DNA of 5,945 bases from an uncultured Flavobacteriales bacterium. Lineage in GTDB: Bacteria > Bacteroidota > Bacteroidia > Flavobacteriales > Schleiferiaceae. A program made the position numbers and the translations under genes. The stretch spans positions 1 to 5,945 of the forward strand of contig CAIJMB010000069.1 of the NCBI GenBank assembly GCA_903821715.1, read 5' to 3'. Positions 1-5,432 of this stretch are shown in pieces (positions within the stretch are counted from its first letter, which is position 1; the number at the start of each line of letters is the position of its first letter). The notes below the pieces were generated by a model. It worked only from the letters and a program-made list of their open reading frames with translations, was not told the origin of the DNA and ran no database searches.

Positions 1-38
1 ATCACAAAAAGAGCAGTAAGTCGGGTAATTTGATTCAT
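1..38 (-). CDS. N-terminus of a probable exported protein, cut by the left edge
   Basis: Reading the minus strand from an ATG at 38-36 gives M-N-Q-I-T-R-L-T-A-L-F-V and then leaves the window. A short polar stretch with one Arg followed by a hydrophobic run is what the start of a signal peptide or membrane anchor looks like. A perfect Bacteroidota -7 element (TACTTTTG, 64-57) lies 18 nt upstream, and the gene would follow glmS in the same direction after a possible terminator. Only 12 codons are visible, so neither the coding status nor the function can be established; an in-frame TTG at 59-57 is an alternative start. No Shine-Dalgarno sequence is seen, which is normal in this phylum. Confidence 0.4.
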   Translation of the reverse strand, partial: MNQITRLTALFV

Positions 39-56
39 TAGGGTTGATTTGAGAAT

Positions 57-64
57 CAAAAGTA
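57..64 (-). promoter_or_regulatory. Putative -7 promoter element (TACTTTTG) for the left-edge gene
   Basis: TACTTTTG on the minus strand matches the Bacteroidota primary-sigma consensus TAnnTTTG exactly. It lies in AT-rich intergenic DNA 18 nt before the ATG of the left-edge gene. I do not see a convincing TTG/TTTG -33 element at the usual 19-21 nt spacing; the nearest TTG is about 28 nt upstream. It therefore rests on the -7 match and its position. Confidence 0.4.
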
Positions 65-99
65 CCTAAGCTTTTGTAATGTTGACTATTAACAAGACT

Positions 100-123
100 A
101 AGAAAACATCGAAGTTTCTTCGA
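100..123 (-). terminator. Possible weak intrinsic terminator after glmS
   Basis: On the minus strand, about 40 nt past the glmS stop, a perfect 6-bp inverted repeat TCGAAG / CTTCGA with a 3-nt AAA loop (123-109) is followed by the T-rich run TGTTTTCTT (108-100). Order and strand suit a Rho-independent terminator for the glmS operon. The stem is short with only three G/C pairs, so it would be weak; a chance inverted repeat is possible. Confidence 0.35.
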
Positions 124-163
124 AATAGAGGCACAGAGGCCAATAATTCTGAGACTTTCCCAC

Positions 164-2002
164 TTACTCCACCGTCACACTCTTCGCGAGGTTCCGCGGT
201 TGGTCCACATTGCAACCACGCAGCACTGCCACGTGGTAGCTCAAAAGCTGCAACGGTACAGTGGTCAGCAGAGGTGACAGTGCTTCGTCGGTCGAAGGAA
301 TGGCAATCAACTCGTCGCTCACCGCGGCAATGGCGTCACTATTTTCACCTGTAATGGCGTAGATGCGGCCTTTGCGGGCCTTTACCTCTTGAACGTTGCT
401 CACAAGCTTCTCATATAGCTCGCCAAATGGAGCAATTACGACGACCGGCATGTGCTCGTCGATGAGGGCAATCGGGCCGTGCTTCATTTCAGCAGCAGGA
501 TAGCCCTCTGCATGTATGTAGCTAATTTCTTTCAACTTAAGGGCACCCTCTAGGGCGACGGGGAAGTTGTATCCGCGACCCAAGAATAAGGCGTTGGTGG
601 CATCTACCATGGTTTTGGCGATTTCACGAATTTGGCCATCGAGCTTGAGCATCGATTCGATTTTGGCGGGAATTGCCTCGAGCTCGCGGGCAAGTTCAGC
701 AGAACGCTCCGCAGACATGACGCCCTTGTGCTGACCCAGCCACATGGCGAGTAGGGTGAATACCGTGACTTGGGCGGTGAAGGCCTTGGTCGAGGCTACG
801 CCGATCTCGGGGCCAGCGTGGGTGTAGGCTCCGGCATGAGTTTCACGGGCGATCGATGAACCGACAACGTTGCAGATTCCGAAGACGGTAGCGCCGTTGG
901 CCTTGGCCATTTTAATTGCAGCGAGCGTGTCGGCGGTTTCGCCGGACTGCGAAACGGCAATGACCACGTCGTTGGGGCCAATGATGGGGTTGCGGTAGCG
1001 GAATTCGCTTCCGTATTCTACCTCTACGGGAACGCGGGCCAAGTCTTCGATGAGGTACTCACCGACAAGACCGGCGTGCCACGAGGTTCCGCAGCCAATC
1101 ACAATGATGCGCTGAGCATTCAAAAGCTTGTCGCTAATCGCGTCCAGGCCGGCCATCTTGACCTCGCCGGTCTTGAAGTTGAGGCGTCCGCGCACGGTAT
1201 CGAGGATTGACTTGGGCTGCTCAAAGATTTCTTTGATCATAAAGTGATCAAATCCACCCTTTTCGATGGCCGCCAAATCAATTTGAAGCTGGTGGATCAC
1301 ATTATCTACCGGCATGTCGTTGGCAATCTTGCGCACAACTACTCCGCTGCGCTGAACGACCGCCATTTCTCCGTCCTCGAGGTAAATGACTTTTTTGGTC
1401 GAGTCAATGAATGGGGTTGCGTCACTGCCCACAAAGAACTCGTTATCGCCAAGTCCAAGAACGAGCGGAGAGCCCAGGCGACCGACCACCATTTGGTCGG
1501 GTTCGTCGGTACTCATCACGACGATGGCGTACGCCCCAACCACCTCGTTCAGAGCAAGCCGCACTGCTTGCTGAAGGTTGACCTTCTCTTCGTTCTGGAT
1601 GTACTCAATAAAGTTGACGAGGACCTCGGTGTCGGTATCGCTCGAGAAACTGTAGCCTTTGTTTGCAAGCAGCGCTTTCAGTTGCGCGTAGTTCTCAATG
1701 ATTCCGTTGTGTACGATGACAAGTCGGCCGGAATTGGACGTGTGTGGGTGCGCATTGCGGTCCGACGGCTCGCCGTGAGTGGCCCATCGAGTGTGACCAA
1801 TCCCAAGGGTACCATGTGGTCGTTCTGCATCGGCTAAGGCCTCAAGGGCCGAAACCTTGCCCACTTTTCTAAAGACGTCCAGTCGACCATTGTACAGCGC
1901 AACCCCTGAGGAATCATAGCCGCGGTATTCTAAACGTTTAAGTCCTTGGACGAGGATCGGATACGCCTCACGGGGCCCGATGTAGCCTACAATGCCGCAC
2001 AT
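164..2002 (-). CDS. glmS: Glutamine--fructose-6-phosphate aminotransferase (isomerizing), GlmS
   Basis: Cytosolic enzyme converting fructose-6-phosphate and glutamine to glucosamine-6-phosphate and glutamate, the first committed step toward UDP-GlcNAc for peptidoglycan and other envelope glycans. The 612-residue length matches the family (about 609 in E. coli). The N-terminal glutaminase (class II amidotransferase) domain starts with the nucleophile Cys2 (MCGIVGYIG), which fixes the start, and carries HTRWATHG (70-77), HNGIIENY (98-105) and SDTDTE (121-126). Two SIS isomerase domains follow: CGTSWHA (304-310), SQSGETADT (351-359) and ASTKAFTAQ (403-411) in the first, then GRGYNFPVALEGALKLKEIS and KHGP (507-510) in the second. 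Residues equivalent to E. coli Lys485, Glu488, His504 and Lys603 are present as K489, E492, H508 and K607. The C-terminus DQPRNLAKSVTVE is canonical. It is last in a three-gene operon, 7 nt after the DUF4270 gene. No glmS ribozyme or riboswitch is apparent upstream, where there is no room for one. Confidence 0.98.
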   Translation of the reverse strand: MCGIVGYIGPREAYPILVQGLKRLEYRGYDSSGVALYNGRLDVFRKVGKVSALEALADAERPHGTLGIGHTRWATHGEPSDRNAHPHTSNSGRLVIVHNGIIENYAQLKALLANKGYSFSSDTDTEVLVNFIEYIQNEEKVNLQQAVRLALNEVVGAYAIVVMSTDEPDQMVVGRLGSPLVLGLGDNEFFVGSDATPFIDSTKKVIYLEDGEMAVVQRSGVVVRKIANDMPVDNVIHQLQIDLAAIEKGGFDHFMIKEIFEQPKSILDTVRGRLNFKTGEVKMAGLDAISDKLLNAQRIIVIGCGTSWHAGLVGEYLIEDLARVPVEVEYGSEFRYRNPIIGPNDVVIAVSQSGETADTLAAIKMAKANGATVFGICNVVGSSIARETHAGAYTHAGPEIGVASTKAFTAQVTVFTLLAMWLGQHKGVMSAERSAELARELEAIPAKIESMLKLDGQIREIAKTMVDATNALFLGRGYNFPVALEGALKLKEISYIHAEGYPAAEMKHGPIALIDEHMPVVVIAPFGELYEKLVSNVQEVKARKGRIYAITGENSDAIAAVSDELIAIPSTDEALSPLLTTVPLQLLSYHVAVLRGCNVDQPRNLAKSVTVE

Positions 2003-2009
2003 ACGCGAT

Positions 2010-3317
2010 TTAGTTTGGTTTGGTGTACCACAAATTTAGCGACATTGGCTCGACTGCGTCGGCGTTGCCGTGCAGGACGGCGCGCAACGGTGACGAAGCC
2101 ATGCGCTCCGGAATGAGCATCATTCGGTAGGACGACGTGCTGTCCAGTCCGAGCAAATCCTGTACGTGGCGAGTGATTTCAAAGCGGTAGGCTCCTTTGC
2201 GAAGGACTCCGGTCGCAGAAAATGTTCCGCCCACCGACCCACGTTGGTAGTCGCGAATGAGCGTTTTTGCAGAACCTTTGACCTGGAGCACACTCAATCC
2301 GCCTGGAGCTTGGTACTTCAAATTCGATCCCTCGCGAACGGGCACTACGAGTTCAGCGTAGTTCACGACGTATCCACTATCGCGCAATGCACGCAATCCG
2401 TCGAGGTTGAGCACGGTGACCGCGCCACCGAGGCCTTGAATGTAGACCGAAGACTCGCCGAGCACCGTGTCCTGCGCAGTTAGGTCAAAATCAGCCTGGC
2501 TGCGGTCGTGCGCAATCATGTTAAAGCTCTGCACGCCTGAGGTCCATAGTAGGTCGTACACCCCATAGTCCTTGCCGGTTGCCGAAGTGTCTGCGCGAAT
2601 TGAATCGTTCGTGTAAAAAATTCGAACCTTGGCCGAAGCGTCACCCGGATTGAACTGGTACATGGTCTCGTTGCCTGGTCCACCTGAAATGACGAGGCCC
2701 TTGAAGTATTCTAAAAAGGCCGCATTGGACGCTAAAACACTCGGAGTACTGGTTGACGCGTCCACAATCCACTCCTGAAATTTTTGGCGGCTGAGGTTAA
2801 GAAACATTGAGGTTTCACCCACACGCACCCCGGTGCGAAGGGTCTTAACCCCTGCCTTGGGCACAAAACTCGTGTCGCAGAGGGTCTCGCCCCCAGCTAC
2901 GGTACTAAATGCGTAGTACACTGAATCGGTCAAGGCGGAATCGCTGCGCTGCACCTTAATGTGAAACGACGCCGTCGTGTCACCGTACCATCCGGCATAC
3001 GGAAGGATCATGAAGACGGAATCTACCGTGGGATTGGCTCCGAAGTCTGGCGCAACCGAACTCAACACCAACTGGGTGGCAAACGAAGCCGTTGGGCGTC
3101 CAAAAATGGGGTCTTGGTAGCTGCCCACGAGCAGCGCTGCGGGACGCAACGTCACCAGGGAATCAAACGCCTCGGTGTGGGTGCGAATGGCTACCGCTGA
3201 CTTCGTTCCGAAGGCAAACTGACTTCCGTCGACAAAATCTAAACCGATTTCTCCAGTCGACTTTTCGCAGGACGCCAACGCGAACGCGAGTGCAGCAACG
3301 GCGATGATCCGACGCAT
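2010..3317 (-). CDS. DUF4270-family lipoprotein of unknown function
   Basis: A 435-residue envelope protein with a lipoprotein signal peptide: MRR, a hydrophobic Ile/Ala/Leu/Phe core, then the lipobox L-A-S-C with the acylated Cys at 17. The residues after Cys (EKSTGE) begin with an acidic residue but are not an obvious match to the published Bacteroidota surface-export signals, so whether it faces the periplasm or the outside is open. I assign DUF4270 from remembered features: the LLVGSYQDPIFGRPTASFATQ region (62-82), the NPTVDSVFMILPY strand (95-107), FLEYFKGLVI (201-210) and the C-terminal MSLNLWYTKP. Much of the rest alternates as beta strands with no evident catalytic motif. The family is confined to Bacteroidota as far as I know and its function is unknown. 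It lies 6 nt after the glycogen-synthase-like gene and 7 nt before glmS, so all three are probably cotranscribed. No Shine-Dalgarno is seen. Confidence 0.85.
   Translation of the reverse strand: MRRIIAVAALAFALASCEKSTGEIGLDFVDGSQFAFGTKSAVAIRTHTEAFDSLVTLRPAALLVGSYQDPIFGRPTASFATQLVLSSVAPDFGANPTVDSVFMILPYAGWYGDTTASFHIKVQRSDSALTDSVYYAFSTVAGGETLCDTSFVPKAGVKTLRTGVRVGETSMFLNLSRQKFQEWIVDASTSTPSVLASNAAFLEYFKGLVISGGPGNETMYQFNPGDASAKVRIFYTNDSIRADTSATGKDYGVYDLLWTSGVQSFNMIAHDRSQADFDLTAQDTVLGESSVYIQGLGGAVTVLNLDGLRALRDSGYVVNYAELVVPVREGSNLKYQAPGGLSVLQVKGSAKTLIRDYQRGSVGGTFSATGVLRKGAYRFEITRHVQDLLGLDSTSSYRMMLIPERMASSPLRAVLHGNADAVEPMSLNLWYTKPN
2031..2038 (-). promoter_or_regulatory. Possible internal -7 element (TAAATTTG) upstream of glmS
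   Basis: TAAATTTG on the minus strand is a perfect TAnnTTTG, 28 nt before the glmS ATG and inside the last codons of the DUF4270 gene (CTA AAT TTG, Leu-Asn-Leu). It could give glmS a second promoter independent of the upstream genes. No matching -33 TTG is seen at 19-21 nt, and the bases are constrained by the protein sequence, so coincidence is a serious alternative. Confidence 0.25.
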
Positions 3318-3323
3318 AAACGC

Positions 3324-4124
3324 TTAAGCGAATAGTGACTCGTAGAACGCATCAAGGGCCGCAGGGTTCTCAAGGAACTCTGCCCCATTGTGTACGGGAA
3401 CCCCGGCAGCCTTAGCGGCCTCCACCGCAGCAGGAGAAGCATTTGGGCTCATTTGAAGCACGGCGTCAGCGTGGCGAGCGGCTCCGCAAAAGAGCGCCTC
3501 GGCCGAAGGATTGGTGAACTGGTCCATACCCTGCACTCCGTCAAAGGTCATGCCCTCTTCGAGTCCTTTGTCAAGATTTCCGTCGTAACCATTTTCAAAG
3601 AGGCTGTAGACCACTTTGGTTCCGGCAAAATGAGCGTCGTCGCTGTGAAACTGGCGCAAGTACACTGGCAGCGGAGCAGACATCCAGCCCATCACGTGGA
3701 CTACGTCAGGTTGCCAACCGAGCTTTTTGATAGTCTCAATGATGGACTTGCTAAAAAATAGCGATCGCGCTCCGTTGTCGTCGTAAAAGGAGCCCTGGGC
3801 GTCTTCCCACGTTCCCTTGCGCTTGAAGTACTCCTCGTTATCAATGAAGTAGACTTGAATCTTGGCTCCCGGAACGGATGCAACTTTAATGATCAGCGGC
3901 TGGTCGTAGTCGTTAATGACCACGTTGATTCCGCTCAAACGAATAACTTCGTGAAGTTGGTGGCGGCGTTCGTTGATGATACCAAACCGAGGCATGAAGG
4001 CGCGAATTTCATGACCTAACTCGTTCATTTTCTTCGGGAAAGCCAGTGCGGCATTGGCCAAATCCCCCTCGGGGAAGTAGGGCTTAATCTCATGTGAAAC
4101 GTATAAAATGCGCCGCTTTGCCAT
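3324..4124 (-). CDS. Glycogen/starch-synthase-like protein, N-terminal GT5-type domain only, probably non-catalytic
   Basis: A 266-residue cytosolic protein resembling only the N-terminal Rossmann half of GlgA (full enzymes are about 480 residues). The family resemblance is in the opening RRILYVSHEIKPY (4-16), the GDLANAALAFPKKMNELGHEIRAFMPRFG stretch (20-48), VYFIDNEEYFKRKG (91-104), DDNGARSLFFSKSIIE (115-130) and PDVVHVMGWMSAPLPVYLR (139-157). The signatures needed for transfer are altered: the ADP-glucose-binding KxGGLGD near residue 15 reads P-Y-F-P-E-G-D, and the usual HxxDWHT-type motif reads HVMGWMSA, without Asp and His. The C-terminal nucleotide-binding half is absent; the next gene begins 6 nt after the stop. 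Bacterial annotations usually call such proteins 'glycogen/starch synthase', but glycogen synthesis is unlikely here. A binding, regulatory or different transferase role is possible. It is the first gene of the minus-strand operon. The ATG at 4124 fits the family start and has a purine-rich AAGAAGAG about 5 nt upstream. Confidence 0.85.
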   Translation of the reverse strand: MAKRRILYVSHEIKPYFPEGDLANAALAFPKKMNELGHEIRAFMPRFGIINERRHQLHEVIRLSGINVVINDYDQPLIIKVASVPGAKIQVYFIDNEEYFKRKGTWEDAQGSFYDDNGARSLFFSKSIIETIKKLGWQPDVVHVMGWMSAPLPVYLRQFHSDDAHFAGTKVVYSLFENGYDGNLDKGLEEGMTFDGVQGMDQFTNPSAEALFCGAARHADAVLQMSPNASPAAVEAAKAAGVPVHNGAEFLENPAALDAFYESLFA

Positions 4125-4157
4125 AATCTCTTCTTATCGTGCCTATAAATTGGCCCA

Positions 4158-4165
4158 CAAAGGTA
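4158..4165 (-). promoter_or_regulatory. Putative -7 promoter element (TACCTTTG) for the glgA-like/DUF4270/glmS operon
   Basis: TACCTTTG on the minus strand matches TAnnTTTG exactly and lies 33 nt before the ATG of the first operon gene, in the 77-nt divergent intergenic region. The spacing would leave a leader of roughly 25-30 nt. No good -33 TTG is seen at the expected distance. Confidence 0.5.
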
Positions 4166-4186
4166 CGAAATTCTAAATTGGCGCTC

Positions 4187-4194
4187 TAGTTTTG
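4187..4194 (+). promoter_or_regulatory. Putative -7 promoter element (TAGTTTTG) for the panC-panD operon
   Basis: TAGTTTTG on the plus strand matches TAnnTTTG exactly and sits 21 nt from the opposing minus-strand element, giving a compact divergent arrangement. Only 7 nt separate it from the panC TTG, so transcription would start within a few bases of, or at, the start codon. No -33 TTG is seen at 19-21 nt; a TTG at 4178-4180 is far too close. Confidence 0.45.
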
Positions 4195-4201
4195 GGCTGT
4201 T

Positions 4202-5080
4202 TTGGCGGAATCTCTCACGGTCCTTCGGACCCTCGACCAACTACGCGAATGGCGCAGTACACACAACGAACTTGGATTTGTTCCCACCATGGGGGCATTG
4301 CATGCCGGGCACCTCGCTTTAGTGGCCCGCGCGGCCAAGGATGGAGCACCCGTATTAGTCAGCATTTTTGTCAATCCGACGCAGTTCAACCGGCCCGAGG
4401 ATCTGGCTTCTTACCCTCGCGACGAGGACGGAGACATCGCGCTACTGCGGGATTCTGAAGCCGCTGCGGTCTGGTTCCCTTCGGCCGCCGACCTCTACCC
4501 TGACGGAGTTCAAAGCCAGCACTTTGACTTGGAAGGGCTCGACACCCGGCTCGAGGGAGCCCTTCGACCCGGTCATTTTCAGGGTGTGGCGACCGTCGTG
4601 GATCGCCTGTTCACCCTCAGCTTAGCCACCAAGGCCTACTTTGGGCTCAAAGACTTTCAGCAAGTTGCGGTGGTGCGCCGCCTCGCGGCTCTTCGTGGCG
4701 GAACCCCGATCATCGTATCGTGTCCCACCCTACGCGAGTCGGATGGACTTGCAATGAGTTCGCGCAACCGACTGCTTAGTCCGCAGCAGCGCACCGCAGC
4801 CCCCGCCATCTACCACGCCTTATTGTGGGCGGCCAACGAGGTGCGCGAATTCCCTGCTCCGGCCCGCGCGCTTCAGCGAGAGCTGCGCAAAGAACTCGAG
4901 CGTGCCGAGGGCCTCGTGGTGGAATCCATCGACTTCATCTTCTCTGACACCCTTGAGGCCTTAACCGACCCCGACCGCCCCGTGGACTCCTACGGCCGGA
5001 GTGTTCAAACACTTATATCCGTTTATGCCGGAGAAGTGCGGCTCATCGACAACGCACCGTTGTACCTTTGCCGCCCATGA
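4202..5080 (+). CDS. panC: Pantothenate synthetase (pantoate--beta-alanine ligase)
   Basis: Cytosolic enzyme of coenzyme A biosynthesis that adenylates pantoate with ATP and couples it to beta-alanine, giving pantothenate. The 292 residues are close to the family norm (about 280). Visible motifs are FVPTMGALHAGH (26-37) with the nucleotide-binding HxGH at 34-37, SIFVNPTQFNRPEDL (54-68) with pantoate-binding Asn58 and Gln61, RPGHFQGVATVV (122-133), FGLKDFQQ (147-154), the KMSK-like RESDGLAMSSRN (178-189), and a C-terminal RLIDNAPLYL. The start is TTG: an in-frame TAG lies at 4187-4189 and the first in-frame ATG is inside the PTMG motif, so no standard ATG can serve. Residue 149 is Leu where the family usually has Glu in FGEKD; the neighbouring catalytic Lys150 and Asp151 are intact. 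It is the first gene of the plus-strand operon, and its TGA overlaps the panD ATG. Confidence 0.96.
   Translation: MAESLTVLRTLDQLREWRSTHNELGFVPTMGALHAGHLALVARAAKDGAPVLVSIFVNPTQFNRPEDLASYPRDEDGDIALLRDSEAAAVWFPSAADLYPDGVQSQHFDLEGLDTRLEGALRPGHFQGVATVVDRLFTLSLATKAYFGLKDFQQVAVVRRLAALRGGTPIIVSCPTLRESDGLAMSSRNRLLSPQQRTAAPAIYHALLWAANEVREFPAPARALQRELRKELERAEGLVVESIDFIFSDTLEALTDPDRPVDSYGRSVQTLISVYAGEVRLIDNAPLYLCRP
5063..5070 (+). promoter_or_regulatory. Possible internal -7 element (TACCTTTG) before panD
   Basis: TACCTTTG, a perfect TAnnTTTG, lies in the last codons of panC (Tyr-Leu-Cys) and ends 6 nt before the panD ATG. As a promoter it would give panD an almost leaderless mRNA. No -33 partner is visible and panD is already tightly coupled to panC, so chance is at least as likely. 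Confidence 0.2.
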
Positions 5081-5430
5081 CAATTGAGGTACTCTACAGC
5101 AAAATTCACCGCGTCCGAGTTACAGGCGCCGAGTTGAACTACATTGGAAGCATCACGCTCGACAGTGACCTCATTGACGCCGCCAAACTAATTGAAGGTC
5201 AAAAGGTTACGATTGTCAACATCAACAACGGAGAACGATTTGATACCTACGTCATTCGCGGAGGAAAAGGCAGCGGCGAAGTCACCCTCAATGGCCCAGC
5301 TGCCCGCCGAGTACAAAAAGGAGACATCATCATCATCATTGCCTATGCTGCGATGAGCGTGGACGAGGCGCGCCAATTTCAGCCCACCCTGCTCTTTCCT
5401 GAGGAGCCGACCAACCGATTAAGAGCCTAA
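5077..5430 (+). CDS. panD: Aspartate 1-decarboxylase (pyruvoyl-dependent) proenzyme
   Basis: Decarboxylates L-aspartate to beta-alanine, the second substrate of the PanC encoded just upstream. The proenzyme self-cleaves at Gly24-Ser25 (ELNYIGSITLD), and Ser25 becomes the pyruvoyl cofactor. Counting from the ATG at 5077 gives 117 residues and places all known active-site residues at their E. coli numbers: Lys9, His11, Ser25, Arg54, Thr57, Tyr58 and Asn72 (LNGPAAR). This numbering decides for this ATG over the in-frame TTG at 5068, which would add three residues. The ATG overlaps the panC stop as ATGA, the signature of translational coupling. The DIIIII segment near residue 83 is typical of the Bacteroidota form. 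I see no sign of damage. Confidence 0.98.
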   Translation: MTIEVLYSKIHRVRVTGAELNYIGSITLDSDLIDAAKLIEGQKVTIVNINNGERFDTYVIRGGKGSGEVTLNGPAARRVQKGDIIIIIAYAAMSVDEARQFQPTLLFPEEPTNRLRA

Positions 5431-5432
5431 TT

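Noticed and set aside
79..354. A 91-codon plus-strand open frame spanning the glmS terminator region and 3' end
   Set aside because: Its composition is low-complexity, it is antisense to the glmS C-terminus, and it has no family resemblance. The intergenic part is better explained by the hairpin and promoter elements on the minus strand.
1244..1837. A 197-codon open frame on the plus strand, opposite glmS
   Set aside because: It lies wholly antisense to the conserved glutaminase/linker region of glmS, has no recognisable motifs or promoter, and is explained by codon bias of the real gene.
2003..2009. A glmS ribozyme or riboswitch upstream of glmS
   Set aside because: Only 7 nt separate glmS from the preceding gene, and the upstream DNA codes for the DUF4270 C-terminus. 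The glmS ribozyme is known mainly from Firmicutes and related phyla.
3321..3330. Perfect 10-bp palindrome CGCTTAAGCG at the glgA-like/DUF4270 junction
   Set aside because: It spans the GCT-TAA end of the upstream gene, has no loop and no T-run, and does not extend further; too short to call an operator or terminator.
3390..3761. A 123-codon plus-strand open frame opposite the glgA-like gene
   Set aside because: Antisense shadow of a gene whose minus-strand translation matches a known family along its length.
4192..4458. Alternative frame starting TTG at 4192, overlapping the panC start; considered as evidence for a frameshifted longer panC N-terminus
   Set aside because: Its translation has no PanC-like sequence. 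The frame at 4202 already gives the expected helix before FVPTMGALHAGH, so no frameshift is needed.
5068..5076. In-frame TTG at 5068 as the panD start
   Set aside because: ATG 5077 puts Lys9, His11, Ser25, Arg54, Tyr58 and Asn72 at their standard numbers; the TTG would add three residues and a longer overlap with panC.
5326..5340. Run of ATC repeats (four ATC plus ATT) as a possible slippage or phase-variation tract
   Set aside because: It is in-frame in panD and encodes the Ile-rich strand usual for the family. Triplet slippage would not shift the frame, and panD is a housekeeping gene.
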